64,000 bases of DNA from Pseudomonas sp. 6D_7.1_Bac1 (GCF_025465945.1 NZ_JANLNW010000075.1:1-64000), one strand, 5' to 3'. Numbered from the stretch's first letter, positions 1-8,887 are shown. Notes: a model not told the origin generated them from the sequence alone. Program-made: numbers and translations.

Positions 1-60
1 GGGGGGGGGGGGGGGGCCGGGGGGGGGGGGGGGGGGGCCCCCCCCCCCCCCCCCCCAAAA
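1..60. other. G/C homopolymer block at window start (probable assembly end artefact)
   Basis: The block reads G16, C2, G19, C19, then a short A run. The G19/C19 pair is a perfect inverted repeat. Nothing else in the window has comparable simplicity. It lies only 13 bases beyond the glgE stop codon, where pseudomonads usually continue with treS and glgB. Poly-G at a contig end is a known sequencing artefact, so I read this as a contig edge and not as biology. A T run precedes the hairpin on the glgE strand, so it does not look like a normal terminator. Confidence 0.75.
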
Positions 61-73
61 AGCCAATCCGGCC

Positions 74-2071
74 TCAGCCTTTCGATATCCGCCATATCCC
101 GAACGGCTGGTTCCACGGTTCGATACGCATCCATTGGGTTTTGCCGTACCAGGTCCAACGGTGGCCGTTCATCAGGTCTTCACCTTGGGTGGCCGCGTCG
201 TCGGGCAAACCCATCTCCCACAGCGGCAATTCGAAATGCGCCTCCTGGGCGTTGAACGGGTCGAGGCTGACCGCCACCAGAATGAAGTTGCTGCCATCGG
301 CGTTGCGTTTGCCGAAGTACAGAATGTTGTCGTTCCACGCCGTGTATATCTGTAGACCCAAATGGCTGTGCAGGGCCGGGTTCTGTCGGCGAATGCGATT
401 GAGTTGAGCGATCTCGGCGATGATGTTGCCCGGCGCATTGAAGTCCCGGACACGAATTTCATACTTCTCGGAATCGAGGTATTCCTCCTTGCCCGGCACT
501 GGCGCCGATTCGCACAGTTCAAACCCCGAATACATGCCCCACAAGCCTGAGCCCATGGTCGCCAGCGCCGCCCGGATCAGAAACCCGGCACGGCCCGAGT
601 CATGGAGAAAACCCGGATTGATGTCGGGTGTATTGACGAAAAAGTTCGGCCGGAAGCACTCGCGCCAGGGCGACTGGTTCAGCTCGGTGAAGTACGTTGC
701 CAGTTCGTGCTTGGTGTTACGCCAGGTGAAGTAGGTGTAACTCTGGGAATAACCGACCTTGCCCAGACGCGCCATCATCGCCGGGGTGGTGAAGGCTTCG
801 GCGAGGAAGATCACCTCGGGATACAACGCCCGCACATCACCGATCAACCACTGCCAGAACGGCAAGGGTTTGGTGTGCGGGTTGTCGACGCGAAACATCG
901 TCACCCCCTCCTCGACCCAGCCGACCACGATGTCCCGCAGCTCCAGCCACAGACTTGGGATTGCGTCGCTGGCGTAAAAGTCGACGTTGACGATGTCCTG
1001 GTACTTCTTCGGCGGGTTCTCGGCGTATTTGATGGTGCCGTCAGGTCGCCAGTTGAACCAGCCCGGATGCTGTTTCAGCCACGGGTGGTCCTGGGAGCAT
1101 TGGATGGCGAAATCCAGGGCGATCTCTAGCCCGTGTGCGGCGGCCGCCGCGACCAGACGACGAAAGTCCTCGCGACTGCCCAACTGCGGATGAATCGCCT
1201 CGTGCCCCCCTTCGACCCCACCGATGGCATATGGGCTGCCGTGGTCATCAGGGCCGGCGGTCAGGGAGTTGTTCGGGCCTTTGCGATAACTGCGACCAAT
1301 GGGGTGAATGGGCGGGAAGTACAGCACGTCAAAGCCCATGTCCTGGATCATGGCCAGGCGTGAGTGCACATCATTGAACGTGCCGTGACGTGCCGGATCG
1401 TCGGTGATCGAGCGGGGAAACAGCTCGTACCAACTGGCGAACTGCGCACGTTCGCGCTCGACGTCCAGCGGGTACTCCGGACTCAGACTGAAATAGGGAC
1501 GGTGATCGGCCCCGGCCATCAAGTCAGCACTGCGCGGGTGTAGAAACAGTGCGACTTGCTCGGTTTCGAGCAGCCCGGACAACTCATGGTGCAGCGCCGC
1601 CAGGTGCTCGCTCAACTGACCATCACTGCGCTCTGCCGCCTGCAACACCAGGGTGCGCCCTTCTTGAAGCTCCAGGCTGACCGGAACACCCGCGACATGC
1701 TTTTTCTCCAGCTCATAACAGAAGCTGGCGAACTGATCGATCCAGGCCTCGATGCAAAAACGATACCGCCCCGGTGTTGCGACGCTGAACTGGCCTTGCC
1801 AGGCGTTATTGCCCAGATCGGTCATGACTGCACTCTGCCAGATCAAGTCGGCCTCGGCGTGCCAACGCACACGCACCGCGAGTGTGTCGTGGCCGTCGGC
1901 AAAAACCTTGCTGGTCACCGTCACGGCCTGCCCTTCGATGGCCTTGACCGCAAACTGGCCGCCATCGATCACCGGCATCGTGTTCTCGATGACAATCCGT
2001 GGCAGCCGCAAGGCCTGCGACAGTGGCAGTTGCGGGTTGTAGTGCAGTTCAGTCGGTTTTTCAGTCGTCAT
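74..2071 (-). CDS. glgE: alpha-1,4-glucan--maltose-1-phosphate maltosyltransferase (GlgE)
   Basis: GlgE transfers maltosyl units from alpha-maltose-1-phosphate to the non-reducing end of alpha-1,4-glucans, the last step of the trehalose-to-glycogen (TreS-Pep2-GlgE) route in the cytoplasm. The 665-residue product has the family's N-terminal beta-sandwich and a GH13 barrel. Visible GH13 motifs are FRVDNPHTKP (nucleophile Asp), FLAEAF (Glu acid/base) and NTPDINPG. I start at the ATG at 2071, preceded by GAGGGG at good distance, rather than the upstream TTG at 2095. Its usual operon partners treS/pep2 and glgB would lie beyond the window's left edge. Length is normal for pseudomonads and no defect is visible. 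Confidence 0.95.
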   Translation of the reverse strand: MTTEKPTELHYNPQLPLSQALRLPRIVIENTMPVIDGGQFAVKAIEGQAVTVTSKVFADGHDTLAVRVRWHAEADLIWQSAVMTDLGNNAWQGQFSVATPGRYRFCIEAWIDQFASFCYELEKKHVAGVPVSLELQEGRTLVLQAAERSDGQLSEHLAALHHELSGLLETEQVALFLHPRSADLMAGADHRPYFSLSPEYPLDVERERAQFASWYELFPRSITDDPARHGTFNDVHSRLAMIQDMGFDVLYFPPIHPIGRSYRKGPNNSLTAGPDDHGSPYAIGGVEGGHEAIHPQLGSREDFRRLVAAAAAHGLEIALDFAIQCSQDHPWLKQHPGWFNWRPDGTIKYAENPPKKYQDIVNVDFYASDAIPSLWLELRDIVVGWVEEGVTMFRVDNPHTKPLPFWQWLIGDVRALYPEVIFLAEAFTTPAMMARLGKVGYSQSYTYFTWRNTKHELATYFTELNQSPWRECFRPNFFVNTPDINPGFLHDSGRAGFLIRAALATMGSGLWGMYSGFELCESAPVPGKEEYLDSEKYEIRVRDFNAPGNIIAEIAQLNRIRRQNPALHSHLGLQIYTAWNDNILYFGKRNADGSNFILVAVSLDPFNAQEAHFELPLWEMGLPDDAATQGEDLMNGHRWTWYGKTQWMRIEPWNQPFGIWRISKG

Positions 2072-2388
2072 CGAGCATCGCCCCTCACGCCCCAAGGACG
2101 CGCATGTGCTTGATCGTGTACTGCTTGTGTGACACCACTTAGGTTCCGAGCATCCGGCTGCGGGAAAAGTTCAGCTGGATATTTGCCGAGCGTACATCAC
2201 CGAAGCAGAAGCCGACGCATTAACCGTAGCAGGTGCCAACAGTAGTCGAAGGCACCTGAAGGTCAACGGCAGTGATTCGGTGATTTGACTGACGCAGATC
2301 ACAGACCGCCGCAGACGCCTGAGATAGGCGCTGCTGCCGCGCCTGCCGGGGTGCATCAAGTTGTCGCAGGGGTGGATCAAACGCTCAT

Positions 2389-2448
2389 CTGATCCGCTTT
2401 TTAATCCAATACCTGAGTCTGTTATGCAAACAGATCGGTGGTCATAGT
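2389..2448 (+). promoter_or_regulatory. ccoG promoter with shared CTGAT-N19-CTGAG direct-repeat element
   Basis: CTGAT at 2389 is followed 24 bases later by CTGAGTCTGTTATG at 2413, then CATAGT at 2443 as a likely -10. CTGTTA at 2419-2424 would be a weak -35, 18 bases upstream of the -10. The same words with the same spacing occur upstream of ccoN (27379-27438) and, on the minus strand, of the cysI-like gene (27345-27286). The predicted start is near 2455, leaving a leader of about 30 nt before the ATG at 2484. The direct repeat just upstream of and overlapping the -35 is where an activator would bind. Binding by the MocR protein at 4098-5507 is inference. Confidence 0.65.
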
Positions 2449-2483
2449 TCATCGGCCTGATGGAGGCTGATGAGCGAAAGACC

Positions 2484-3896
2484 ATGAGCGATAGAATCCC
2501 CGTCCGATTAGTAGAAACATTCGAGCCTTCGCGCCCAAAGATGAAGGCCAAATCCAGCGACAACCAGATCCACACCCGCAGCTTCACCGGGTTGTTCCGC
2601 ACCTTGCGTCTGAGCGGTGCGGGGTTACTGTTTCTGGCGTTTTTCGGCACCGTGTGGCTGAACTGGGGCGGCCGACAGGCCGTGCTCTGGGATTTGTCGG
2701 AAAGCAAATTCCACATCTTTGGCGCGACGTTCTGGCCCCAGGATTTCATCCTGCTCTCGGCGCTGCTGATTATCTGTGCTTTTGGCCTGTTCGCGGTCAC
2801 CGTATTTGCCGGACGAGTCTGGTGTGGCTACACCTGCCCGCAGAGCTCCTTCACCTGGCTGTTCATGTGGTGCGAAAAGGTTACCGAGGGCGAGCGCAAC
2901 CAGCGGATCAAGCTGCAAGCCGCGCCCTGGGGGCTGAACAAACTGATGCGCCGCTCGGCCAAACACACGATGTGGCTGGCCATCAGCCTGCTGACCGGCC
3001 TGACCTTTGTCGGCTACTTCACCCCGATTCGCCCGCTGGCCAATGAACTGCTGACCCTGCAAATGGGTGGTGTCAGTCTGTTCTGGGTACTGTTCTTTAC
3101 CGGCGCGACCTACATCAACGCCGGTTGGCTACGTGAAGCCGTGTGCATGCACATGTGTCCGTATGCGCGATTCCAGAGCGTGATGTTCGACAAAGACACC
3201 CTGACCATCTCCTACGACGCCGCCCGCGGCGAAAACCGTGGTCCGCGCAAGCGTGAGGTCAAGCCTGCCGAAGTCGGCCTGGGTGATTGCATCGACTGTC
3301 ATGTGTGCGTGCAGGTCTGCCCGACCGGCATCGACATCCGCGACGGATTGCAGATGGAATGCATCGGCTGTGCAGCGTGTATCGATGCCTGCGATTCGAT
3401 CATGGACAAAATGGGCTACGCCCCTGGACTGATCAGCTATACCTCCGAGCATGAATTGCAAGGTGGCAAGACACACCTGCTGCGGCCTCGGTTGATCGGC
3501 TACAGCGCGGTGCTGGTGGTAATGATCGGCGCACTGGCGCTGGCCCTGATGGAGCGGCCGATGGTGTCGCTGGACGTCAGCAAGGACCGTGGTCTGTTCC
3601 GCGAAAACAGTCAGGGGCAGATCGAAAACATCTATAGCCTCAAAGTCATCAACAAAACCCAGCAACGGCAGGACTATCGCTTGTCCCTGGTGGACGGCGA
3701 CGGCTTCCAGTTGCAGGGCAAGACCGAGCTGAGCCTGGCGCCGGGAGAAATTGTTGATGTACCGGTTTCAGTGGCCATGACCACCGAAAAACCGAGCAGC
3801 AGCTCGCAGACCATCAGCTTCAAAATCACTGACAGCAATGAGCCTTCGGTGAACAGCGTGGCACAGAGCCGTTTTGTTGCACCGCTGAATCGCTGA
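2484..3896 (+). CDS. ccoG: cytochrome c oxidase accessory protein CcoG/FixG/RdxA family
   Basis: Membrane ferredoxin-like protein of the CcoG/FixG/RdxA family, whose members help mature cbb3 oxidases, probably by supporting copper delivery. The 470-residue product has several membrane segments (about residues 30-55, 75-100, 150-205 and 330-350). It has the family motifs CGYTCPQ and CMHMCPYARFQ, a pair of 4Fe-4S clusters (CIDCHVCVQVCP and CIGCAACIDACD), and a periplasmic immunoglobulin-like C-terminal domain. The ATG at 2484 (MSDRIPVR) fits family N-termini better than the ATG at 2460. It is not next to ccoNOQP here. With the downstream MocR gene it matches P. aeruginosa PA4131-PA4132 (from memory), so it may serve the orphan ccoN at 27.5 kb rather than the main oxidase. 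Confidence 0.92.
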   Translation: MSDRIPVRLVETFEPSRPKMKAKSSDNQIHTRSFTGLFRTLRLSGAGLLFLAFFGTVWLNWGGRQAVLWDLSESKFHIFGATFWPQDFILLSALLIICAFGLFAVTVFAGRVWCGYTCPQSSFTWLFMWCEKVTEGERNQRIKLQAAPWGLNKLMRRSAKHTMWLAISLLTGLTFVGYFTPIRPLANELLTLQMGGVSLFWVLFFTGATYINAGWLREAVCMHMCPYARFQSVMFDKDTLTISYDAARGENRGPRKREVKPAEVGLGDCIDCHVCVQVCPTGIDIRDGLQMECIGCAACIDACDSIMDKMGYAPGLISYTSEHELQGGKTHLLRPRLIGYSAVLVVMIGALALALMERPMVSLDVSKDRGLFRENSQGQIENIYSLKVINKTQQRQDYRLSLVDGDGFQLQGKTELSLAPGEIVDVPVSVAMTTEKPSSSSQTISFKITDSNEPSVNSVAQSRFVAPLNR

Positions 3897-3946
3897 GCCT
3901 TTAAACTCTGTGCCCAGTCAGAGGTTTCAGGTTGAGCACCGTCATT

Positions 3947-4036
3947 GTGGCGAGGGGGCTTGCCCCCGCTGGACTGCGTAGCAGTCCCATTTTTAGGGCC
4001 GCTTCGCGCCCCAGCGGGAGCAAGCCCCCTCGCCAC
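3947..4036. repeat. REP doublet, GTGGCGAGGGGGCTTGCCCC type
   Basis: Two inverted copies of a REP word (GTGGCGAGGGGGCTTG and its complement) flank a short spacer, giving a long hairpin. It sits between ccoG and the MocR gene. Downstream of it a decayed third end (CTCGCCACAG) is visible. The same family recurs at 8888 and 24764. Confidence 0.9.
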
Positions 4037-4097
4037 AAAAAGCTCCACTCGCCACAGAAGTATGTGTCGCCTGTTTTCCGTCAAATCCGGGTCCTAG

Positions 4098-5507
4098 ATG
4101 AAACGCTACGAAAAATTCGCCGACGACATTGCTGAACTGATCCGCTCCGGGGTGCTCGGCCCCGGCCAGCGCGTACCCTCGGTGCGTTACGCCAGCCAGA
4201 CTTACGGGGTCAGCCCGTCTACGGTGTTTCAGGCCTACTACCTGCTGGAACGTCGCGGGCTGATCCGGGCGCGCCCGCGCTCGGGCTATTTCGTCAACAC
4301 CCACGCCCCGAGCCCGTTCTCGGAGCCGGTGATCAGCAGCCAGGTGAACGAGTCCACCGAAGTCGACGTCAGCGAACTGGTGTTCTCGGTGCTCGACTCG
4401 ATCAAGGACCCGACCACCGTGCCCTTCGGCTCGGCCTTCCCGAGCCCGACACTGTTTCCGCTGCAACGACTCTCTCGCTCGCTGGCCAGTGCTGCCAGGG
4501 AGATGGACCCGCGCATGGTGGTCACCGACATGTCGCCGGGCAATCCGCAATTGCGTCGTCAGATTGCCCTGCGCTACATGGTCGGCGGGCTGATGTTGCC
4601 CATGGAAGAACTGCTGATCACCAATGGCGCACTGGAAGCACTGAACCTGTGCCTGCAAGCGGTCACCGAACCCGGTGATCTGGTGGCCATCGAAGCACCG
4701 GCGTTCTACGCCAGCCTGCAAGTGCTGGAACGGCTCAAGCTCAAAGCCGTGGAAATTCCGGTACACCCGCGCGACGGCATCGACCTCGGTGTGCTGGCGC
4801 AAACCCTCGAGCGCCACCCGATCAAAGCCTGCTGGTGCATGACCAGTTTCCAGAACCCGATGGGTGCGACCATGCCCGAGGCCAAGAAACAGGAACTGGT
4901 GGCGCTGTTGCGCAGCCATCAGGTGCCGCTGATCGAAGACGATGTCTACGCCGAATTGTATTACGGCCAGCAAGCGCCGAAACCGGCCAAAGCCTTCGAC
5001 ACCGAAGGGCTGGTGATGCACTGCGGCTCGTTCGCCAAAAGCCTCGCCCCCGGTTACCGCATCGGCTGGGTCGCTGCCGGGCGCTATGCCCAGAAAATCG
5101 AACGACTGAAGCTGATGACCTCGCTCTGCGCCTCGATGCCGGCCCAGGCTGCCATCGCCGACTACCTGCAACACGGCGGCTACGACCGCCACCTGCGCAA
5201 ACTGCGCTACGCCCTCGAAGAGCAGCAAAGCGCCATGCTCGCGGCCATCGCCCGCTACTTCCCGGCCCAGACCCGTGTCAGCCAACCGGCCGGCGGCTAC
5301 TTTTTGTGGCTGGAACTGCCGGCGCAAATGGATTCGTTGAAGTTGTTCCAGATGGCCCTGGCCCAAGGGATCAGCATCGCGCCGGGGCCGATCTTTTCAC
5401 CGACCCAACGCTTTCGAAATTGCATCCGTTTGAACTACGGCAGCCCGTGGACCGAGGATGCCGAGAAGGCGATGGAGACCTTGGGCAGGATTGTGCGGTC
5501 GTTCTGA
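4098..5507 (+). CDS. MocR-type transcriptional regulator (GntR wHTH + PLP aminotransferase-like domain)
   Basis: The 469-residue protein has an N-terminal GntR winged helix (about residues 1-70, with RVPSVRYASQTYGVSPSTV as recognition region). It is fused to a fold-type I aminotransferase-like domain. The PLP lysine is K314 in SFAKSLAPGYRIGW, and DDVYAELYY is the usual PLP-contacting stretch. MocR proteins sense PLP or amino-acid-like ligands and bind direct repeats near promoters. Its position after ccoG matches P. aeruginosa PA4132 (reported as MpaR), from memory. I infer that it controls the CTGAT-N19-CTGAG promoters of ccoG, cysI-like and ccoN in this window. It may be co-transcribed with ccoG despite the REP hairpin between them. 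Start is the ATG at 4098 (MKRYEKFAD). Confidence 0.9.
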   Translation: MKRYEKFADDIAELIRSGVLGPGQRVPSVRYASQTYGVSPSTVFQAYYLLERRGLIRARPRSGYFVNTHAPSPFSEPVISSQVNESTEVDVSELVFSVLDSIKDPTTVPFGSAFPSPTLFPLQRLSRSLASAAREMDPRMVVTDMSPGNPQLRRQIALRYMVGGLMLPMEELLITNGALEALNLCLQAVTEPGDLVAIEAPAFYASLQVLERLKLKAVEIPVHPRDGIDLGVLAQTLERHPIKACWCMTSFQNPMGATMPEAKKQELVALLRSHQVPLIEDDVYAELYYGQQAPKPAKAFDTEGLVMHCGSFAKSLAPGYRIGWVAAGRYAQKIERLKLMTSLCASMPAQAAIADYLQHGGYDRHLRKLRYALEEQQSAMLAAIARYFPAQTRVSQPAGGYFLWLELPAQMDSLKLFQMALAQGISIAPGPIFSPTQRFRNCIRLNYGSPWTEDAEKAMETLGRIVRSF

Positions 5508-5535
5508 TGACTTGATGTTGTCTGGACTATCGCCT

Positions 5536-5598
5536 TCGCGAGCAGGCTCGCTCCCACAGGAGAATGCATTCCAAATGTGGGAGCGAGCCTGCTCGCGA
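5536..5598. repeat. REP doublet, GTGGGAGCGAGCCTGCTCGC type
   Basis: Inverted pair TCGCGAGCAGGCTCGCTCCC ... GGGAGCGAGCCTGCTCGCGA with a short spacer, placed between the convergent ends of the MocR gene and the SDR gene. Related copies lie at 18991, 29171, 56449 and 60591. Confidence 0.92.
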
Positions 5599-5631
5599 TG
5601 AGGCCCTGACAGACAACGCAAACCTCAAGGG

Positions 5632-6378
5632 TTAGCGCCCGCCCGCCAGATCCACGAAGGTCCCGGTCGCATAAGAAGCCTTGTCCGACAGCAGCCAGAT
5701 AATCGCTTCGGCCACTTCATCCGGGCGGCCACCGCGAGCCATCGGAATACCCGATTCCAACTTGCTGACCCGGTCCGGATCGCCGCTCAGGGCGTGAAAG
5801 TCGGTGTAGATGTAGCCGGGACGTACGGCGTTGACGCGGATGCCTTCGCCGGCGACTTCCTTGGACAGGCCGATGGTAAAGGTATCCAGCGCCCCTTTGG
5901 AGGCTGCGTAATCGACGTATTCGCCCGGTGAACCGAGGCGCGAAGCGACCGATGACACGTTGACGATGCTGCCACCCTGCCCGCCGTGTCTGGGCGACAT
6001 GCGCAGCAGCGCATGCTTGGCGCAGAGGATCGGCGCCAGGACGTTAGTTTTCATGGTTTTCAGAATACGGAATTCGGACATTTCATCGACCCGCGACTTT
6101 TGCCCGACAGTGCCGGCGTTGTTCACCAGTGCGGTGACCCGGCCCAGCTCGGTGTCGACACGGTGGAACAGGCTGATCACTTCATCTTCGATGCTGACGT
6201 CGGCGCGCACGGCGATCGCTTGGGCGCCGAGCGCGCGGACGTGTTCGAGTACCTGTTGCGCGGCCTGTTCATCGGCCTGGTAGTTGATGCAGATTCGATA
6301 GCCTTGCTCGGCCGCCAAGAGTGCTGTAGCCGCACCGATACCGCGACTGCCGCCGGTGATGACAATGACTTTGTCCAT
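5632..6378 (-). CDS. SDR family NAD(P)-dependent oxidoreductase
   Basis: A 248-residue classical short-chain dehydrogenase. The cofactor motif TGGSRGIG is at residues 8-15, NNAG at 86-89, the catalytic serine lies near 142 (NVSSVASR), and YAASK gives catalytic Y157 and K161. The C-terminus has the usual GTFVDLAGG stretch. I start at the ATG at 6378, which has GGGGGA eight bases upstream, rather than 66 bases earlier. It stands alone between two repeats, so the substrate cannot be inferred. It resembles the glucose/ribitol dehydrogenase-like (YgfF-type) SDRs common in pseudomonads. Confidence 0.9.
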   Translation of the reverse strand: MDKVIVITGGSRGIGAATALLAAEQGYRICINYQADEQAAQQVLEHVRALGAQAIAVRADVSIEDEVISLFHRVDTELGRVTALVNNAGTVGQKSRVDEMSEFRILKTMKTNVLAPILCAKHALLRMSPRHGGQGGSIVNVSSVASRLGSPGEYVDYAASKGALDTFTIGLSKEVAGEGIRVNAVRPGYIYTDFHALSGDPDRVSKLESGIPMARGGRPDEVAEAIIWLLSDKASYATGTFVDLAGGR

Positions 6379-6478
6379 GCTGATTCCCCCATTCGAACCC
6401 GAAGCCTGCGCCGCAAGAATACCTGCCGGCGCCGGGTTTTGCATGGGCGCTCATCAAGTGGGACGAGCAACACAACTC

Positions 6479-6621
6479 CCGTAGCAGCTGCCGAAGGCTG
6501 CGTTCGGCAGCGAAGCGGCCGTGAATTCAGACGCTGCGGTGTTTCAGGGTGACCGTGCATACAGGCTTTACGACTGCTTCGCAGCCGAACGCAGCCTCGC
6601 AGGCTCGGCAGCTGCTACGGG
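6479..6621. repeat. Long inverted repeat, CCGTAGCAGCTGCCGA type
   Basis: The ends CCGTAGCAGCTGCCGA and TCGGCAGCTGCTACGG form a terminal inverted repeat. Inner inverted segments (GGCTGCGTTCGGC and GCCGAACGCAGCC) surround a roughly 50-base core. Related copies are at 8961, 27113 and 39746. It fills the gap between the SDR gene and the GGDEF/EAL gene. Confidence 0.88.
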
Positions 6622-6627
6622 TGGCCT

Positions 6628-8709
6628 TCAGCCTGTCGCCAATTGCTCGGCCCGGCGGATGTCGACCATGAACCTTTCGGCCGGTAACGGATGACCCAAC
6701 AGGTAACCCTGCAAGGAATCACAGCCCAGCTGGGTCAGGAAGTCCTGCTGCACATCGGTTTCCACACCTTCGGCGACGATGCGCAATCCCAGTGCCTGAC
6801 CGAGGGCGACGATGGCCGAGACAATCGCCGCGTCATCACTGTCGCGCTCCAGGTCGCGGACAAAACCACGGTCGATCTTCAGCTCATTGGCCGGTAGGCG
6901 CTTGAGGTACATCAAACTCGAATAACCGGTACCAAAGTCGTCGATGGACAGGTCGACGCCCATTTCCGAGAGCTGCTTGAGCACCGTCATGCTGGCATCG
7001 GCATCGCTCATGGCGGTGGTTTCGGTGATTTCCAGGGTCAGGCTATTGGCGGGTAAATTATGGGTCGCCAGGGCTGTGGCGACACTTTGGACCAGCCCGA
7101 CATGACAGAACTGCAACGCCGAGAGATTCACCGCAATACGCCAGTGGGTGTAACCCTCAACGTGCCAGAGGCGCATTTGTCGGCACGCTTCATTAAGCAC
7201 CCAATCACCGATCTGAATGATCAACCCGGTTTTCTCCGCCAGCTCAATGAACTTGTCCGGCAGCAGCATGCCCTGGGTCGGGTGTTCCCAACGCAGCAAG
7301 GCTTCGGCACCGACTGGCCGACCATTGCTGGCGTCAAATTTGGGTTGATAGTGCAGGCTGAATTGCTGTTGCTCGACCGCATTGCGTAAATCCTGAAGCA
7401 TTTGCAGTTGCTTGCGGGCGTTGTTATTCATCGAGGCATCGAAGAAGCGGTAACCGTTCTTGCCCGTGCCTTTGGCGTGATACATCGCCGCGTCGGCGTT
7501 CATCAGCAGCTCTTGGGGGGTCTGTCCGTTGCCGGGGTAAACGGCAATGCCGACGCTGGCAGAGATCTGCAAGTCGTGTTCAGCAACGCGGAACGGGCGC
7601 GAGATCAGGCCCACCTGACGCGCCGCCAGACGCAAGGCATCGTCGGGCTCGGCAAGCTGCACCAGCAAGACGAATTCGTCACCGCCAATGCGCGCCAGTG
7701 TGTCCTGGCTGCGCAGGTCCTCGCGCAAACGCACACCGACTTCGCGCAGCAACTGGTCGCCCATGTGATGGCCAAACGCATCGTTGACGGGCTTGAAGCC
7801 GTCCAGATCGATGAACATCAACGCGAAACAACCGCCCTGCTCCTGCACCACATGCATAGCTTGGTCGATGCGATCTGCGAGCAGGATACGATTCGGCAAC
7901 CCGGTCAGGGTGTCGTGCAACGCCAGTTGGGTGAGTTCGCGATTGGCCAGGGTCAACGAGTTGGCCAGTTCAGCGGTGCGAGCTTCAAGACGCGCATCGA
8001 GGATCGAGGTCAATAACGCGATACTCAACACCGCCAACGTGGTGATCAGCACCAGGTTATCCAGGCCCTTGCCACTCAAACCGTCCAGTGCGGCGCCACA
8101 AAAGCTGCCATCGGGGAAGCGCGCCGCCGCCATCCCGGTGTAGTGCATGCCGACAATGGCGATACCCATGACCACTGCTGCGCCGCCGCGAGCAAAGCGC
8201 ACATACGGGGTGTTCTGACGTAAACGAAAGGCGATCCACAACGCTGCGGCCGAAGCCCCGACGGCAATCGCCAACGAGGCGCCAAACAATGTCGGATCGT
8301 AATCAATACCCGGCTGCATGCGCATGGCGGCCATGCCCGTGTAGTGCATGCCGCTGATGCCCGAGCCCATGATCAGTGCGCCGAACGCCAGTTGCCAACC
8401 CGGCAAACGCGGCTGGCTGACCAACCACAGCGCAAACCCGCAGGACAGGATCGCGATCACCAGCGATAACGCGGTGATGCCGATGTCGTACCCGAGGCTG
8501 ATCGGCAACCTGAACGCCAGCATGCCAATAAAGTGCATCGACCAGACGCCCACGCCCATGGCCAGCGCACCACCCGCTGTCCACAGATGCACCGCCCGAC
8601 CTTTGGACGTTGCGATGCGCCCGGTCAGGTCCAGGGCGGTATAGGAGGCAAGAATCGCCACACAGAGGGAGATCAAGACCAGGGCGGGGGAATAGCTACC
8701 GATTAGCAT
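6628..8709 (-). CDS. MHYT-GGDEF-EAL cyclic-di-GMP turnover protein (MucR/NbdA-like)
   Basis: A 693-residue inner-membrane protein. Residues 1 to about 245 form a seven-helix MHYT sensor with repeated motifs (MHFIGM, MHYTGMAAM, MHYTGMAAA), thought to bind a metal and sense a diatomic gas or oxygen. A GGDEF diguanylate cyclase domain follows (about 270-425, intact GGDEF in RIGGDEFVLL). The last domain is an EAL phosphodiesterase (about 440-685, EALLRWEHP, DDFGTGYSSL). P. aeruginosa has two proteins of this layout: MucR (intact GGDEF) and NbdA (degenerate AGDEF). The intact site here resembles MucR. Both active sites look complete, so either synthesis or breakdown is possible. No operon partner is seen. 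Confidence 0.92.
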   Translation of the reverse strand: MLIGSYSPALVLISLCVAILASYTALDLTGRIATSKGRAVHLWTAGGALAMGVGVWSMHFIGMLAFRLPISLGYDIGITALSLVIAILSCGFALWLVSQPRLPGWQLAFGALIMGSGISGMHYTGMAAMRMQPGIDYDPTLFGASLAIAVGASAAALWIAFRLRQNTPYVRFARGGAAVVMGIAIVGMHYTGMAAARFPDGSFCGAALDGLSGKGLDNLVLITTLAVLSIALLTSILDARLEARTAELANSLTLANRELTQLALHDTLTGLPNRILLADRIDQAMHVVQEQGGCFALMFIDLDGFKPVNDAFGHHMGDQLLREVGVRLREDLRSQDTLARIGGDEFVLLVQLAEPDDALRLAARQVGLISRPFRVAEHDLQISASVGIAVYPGNGQTPQELLMNADAAMYHAKGTGKNGYRFFDASMNNNARKQLQMLQDLRNAVEQQQFSLHYQPKFDASNGRPVGAEALLRWEHPTQGMLLPDKFIELAEKTGLIIQIGDWVLNEACRQMRLWHVEGYTHWRIAVNLSALQFCHVGLVQSVATALATHNLPANSLTLEITETTAMSDADASMTVLKQLSEMGVDLSIDDFGTGYSSLMYLKRLPANELKIDRGFVRDLERDSDDAAIVSAIVALGQALGLRIVAEGVETDVQQDFLTQLGCDSLQGYLLGHPLPAERFMVDIRRAEQLATG

Positions 8710-8887
8710 CAGACTTCTCGAGACCGCCCCGCCGTACTGCGTCCATGCTCATGGGGGCAAAGTGCGCGATTGTACTGATTTCAACCACGAACGCACTCAC
8801 AAAGTAACCAAAAGGCCATTAGTGCGACGGACAGTCTGTCACAAGGCAGAACACGCCCTTACAGGGAGTAAGGGTGACTGCAAAATT

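Noticed and set aside
1..60. G/C hairpin as a glgE terminator
   Set aside because: The T run precedes rather than follows the hairpin on the glgE strand, and perfect homopolymer arms are unlike natural terminators.
3947..4036. CRISPR-like repeat array from the spaced palindromes
   Set aside because: Repeats occur as single inverted pairs at separate intergenic sites, not as regularly spaced direct repeats; no cas genes are present.
3993..5366. 457-codon minus-strand frame opposite the MocR gene
   Set aside because: Shadow of a gene with intact HTH and PLP lysine; the antisense product shows no domain.
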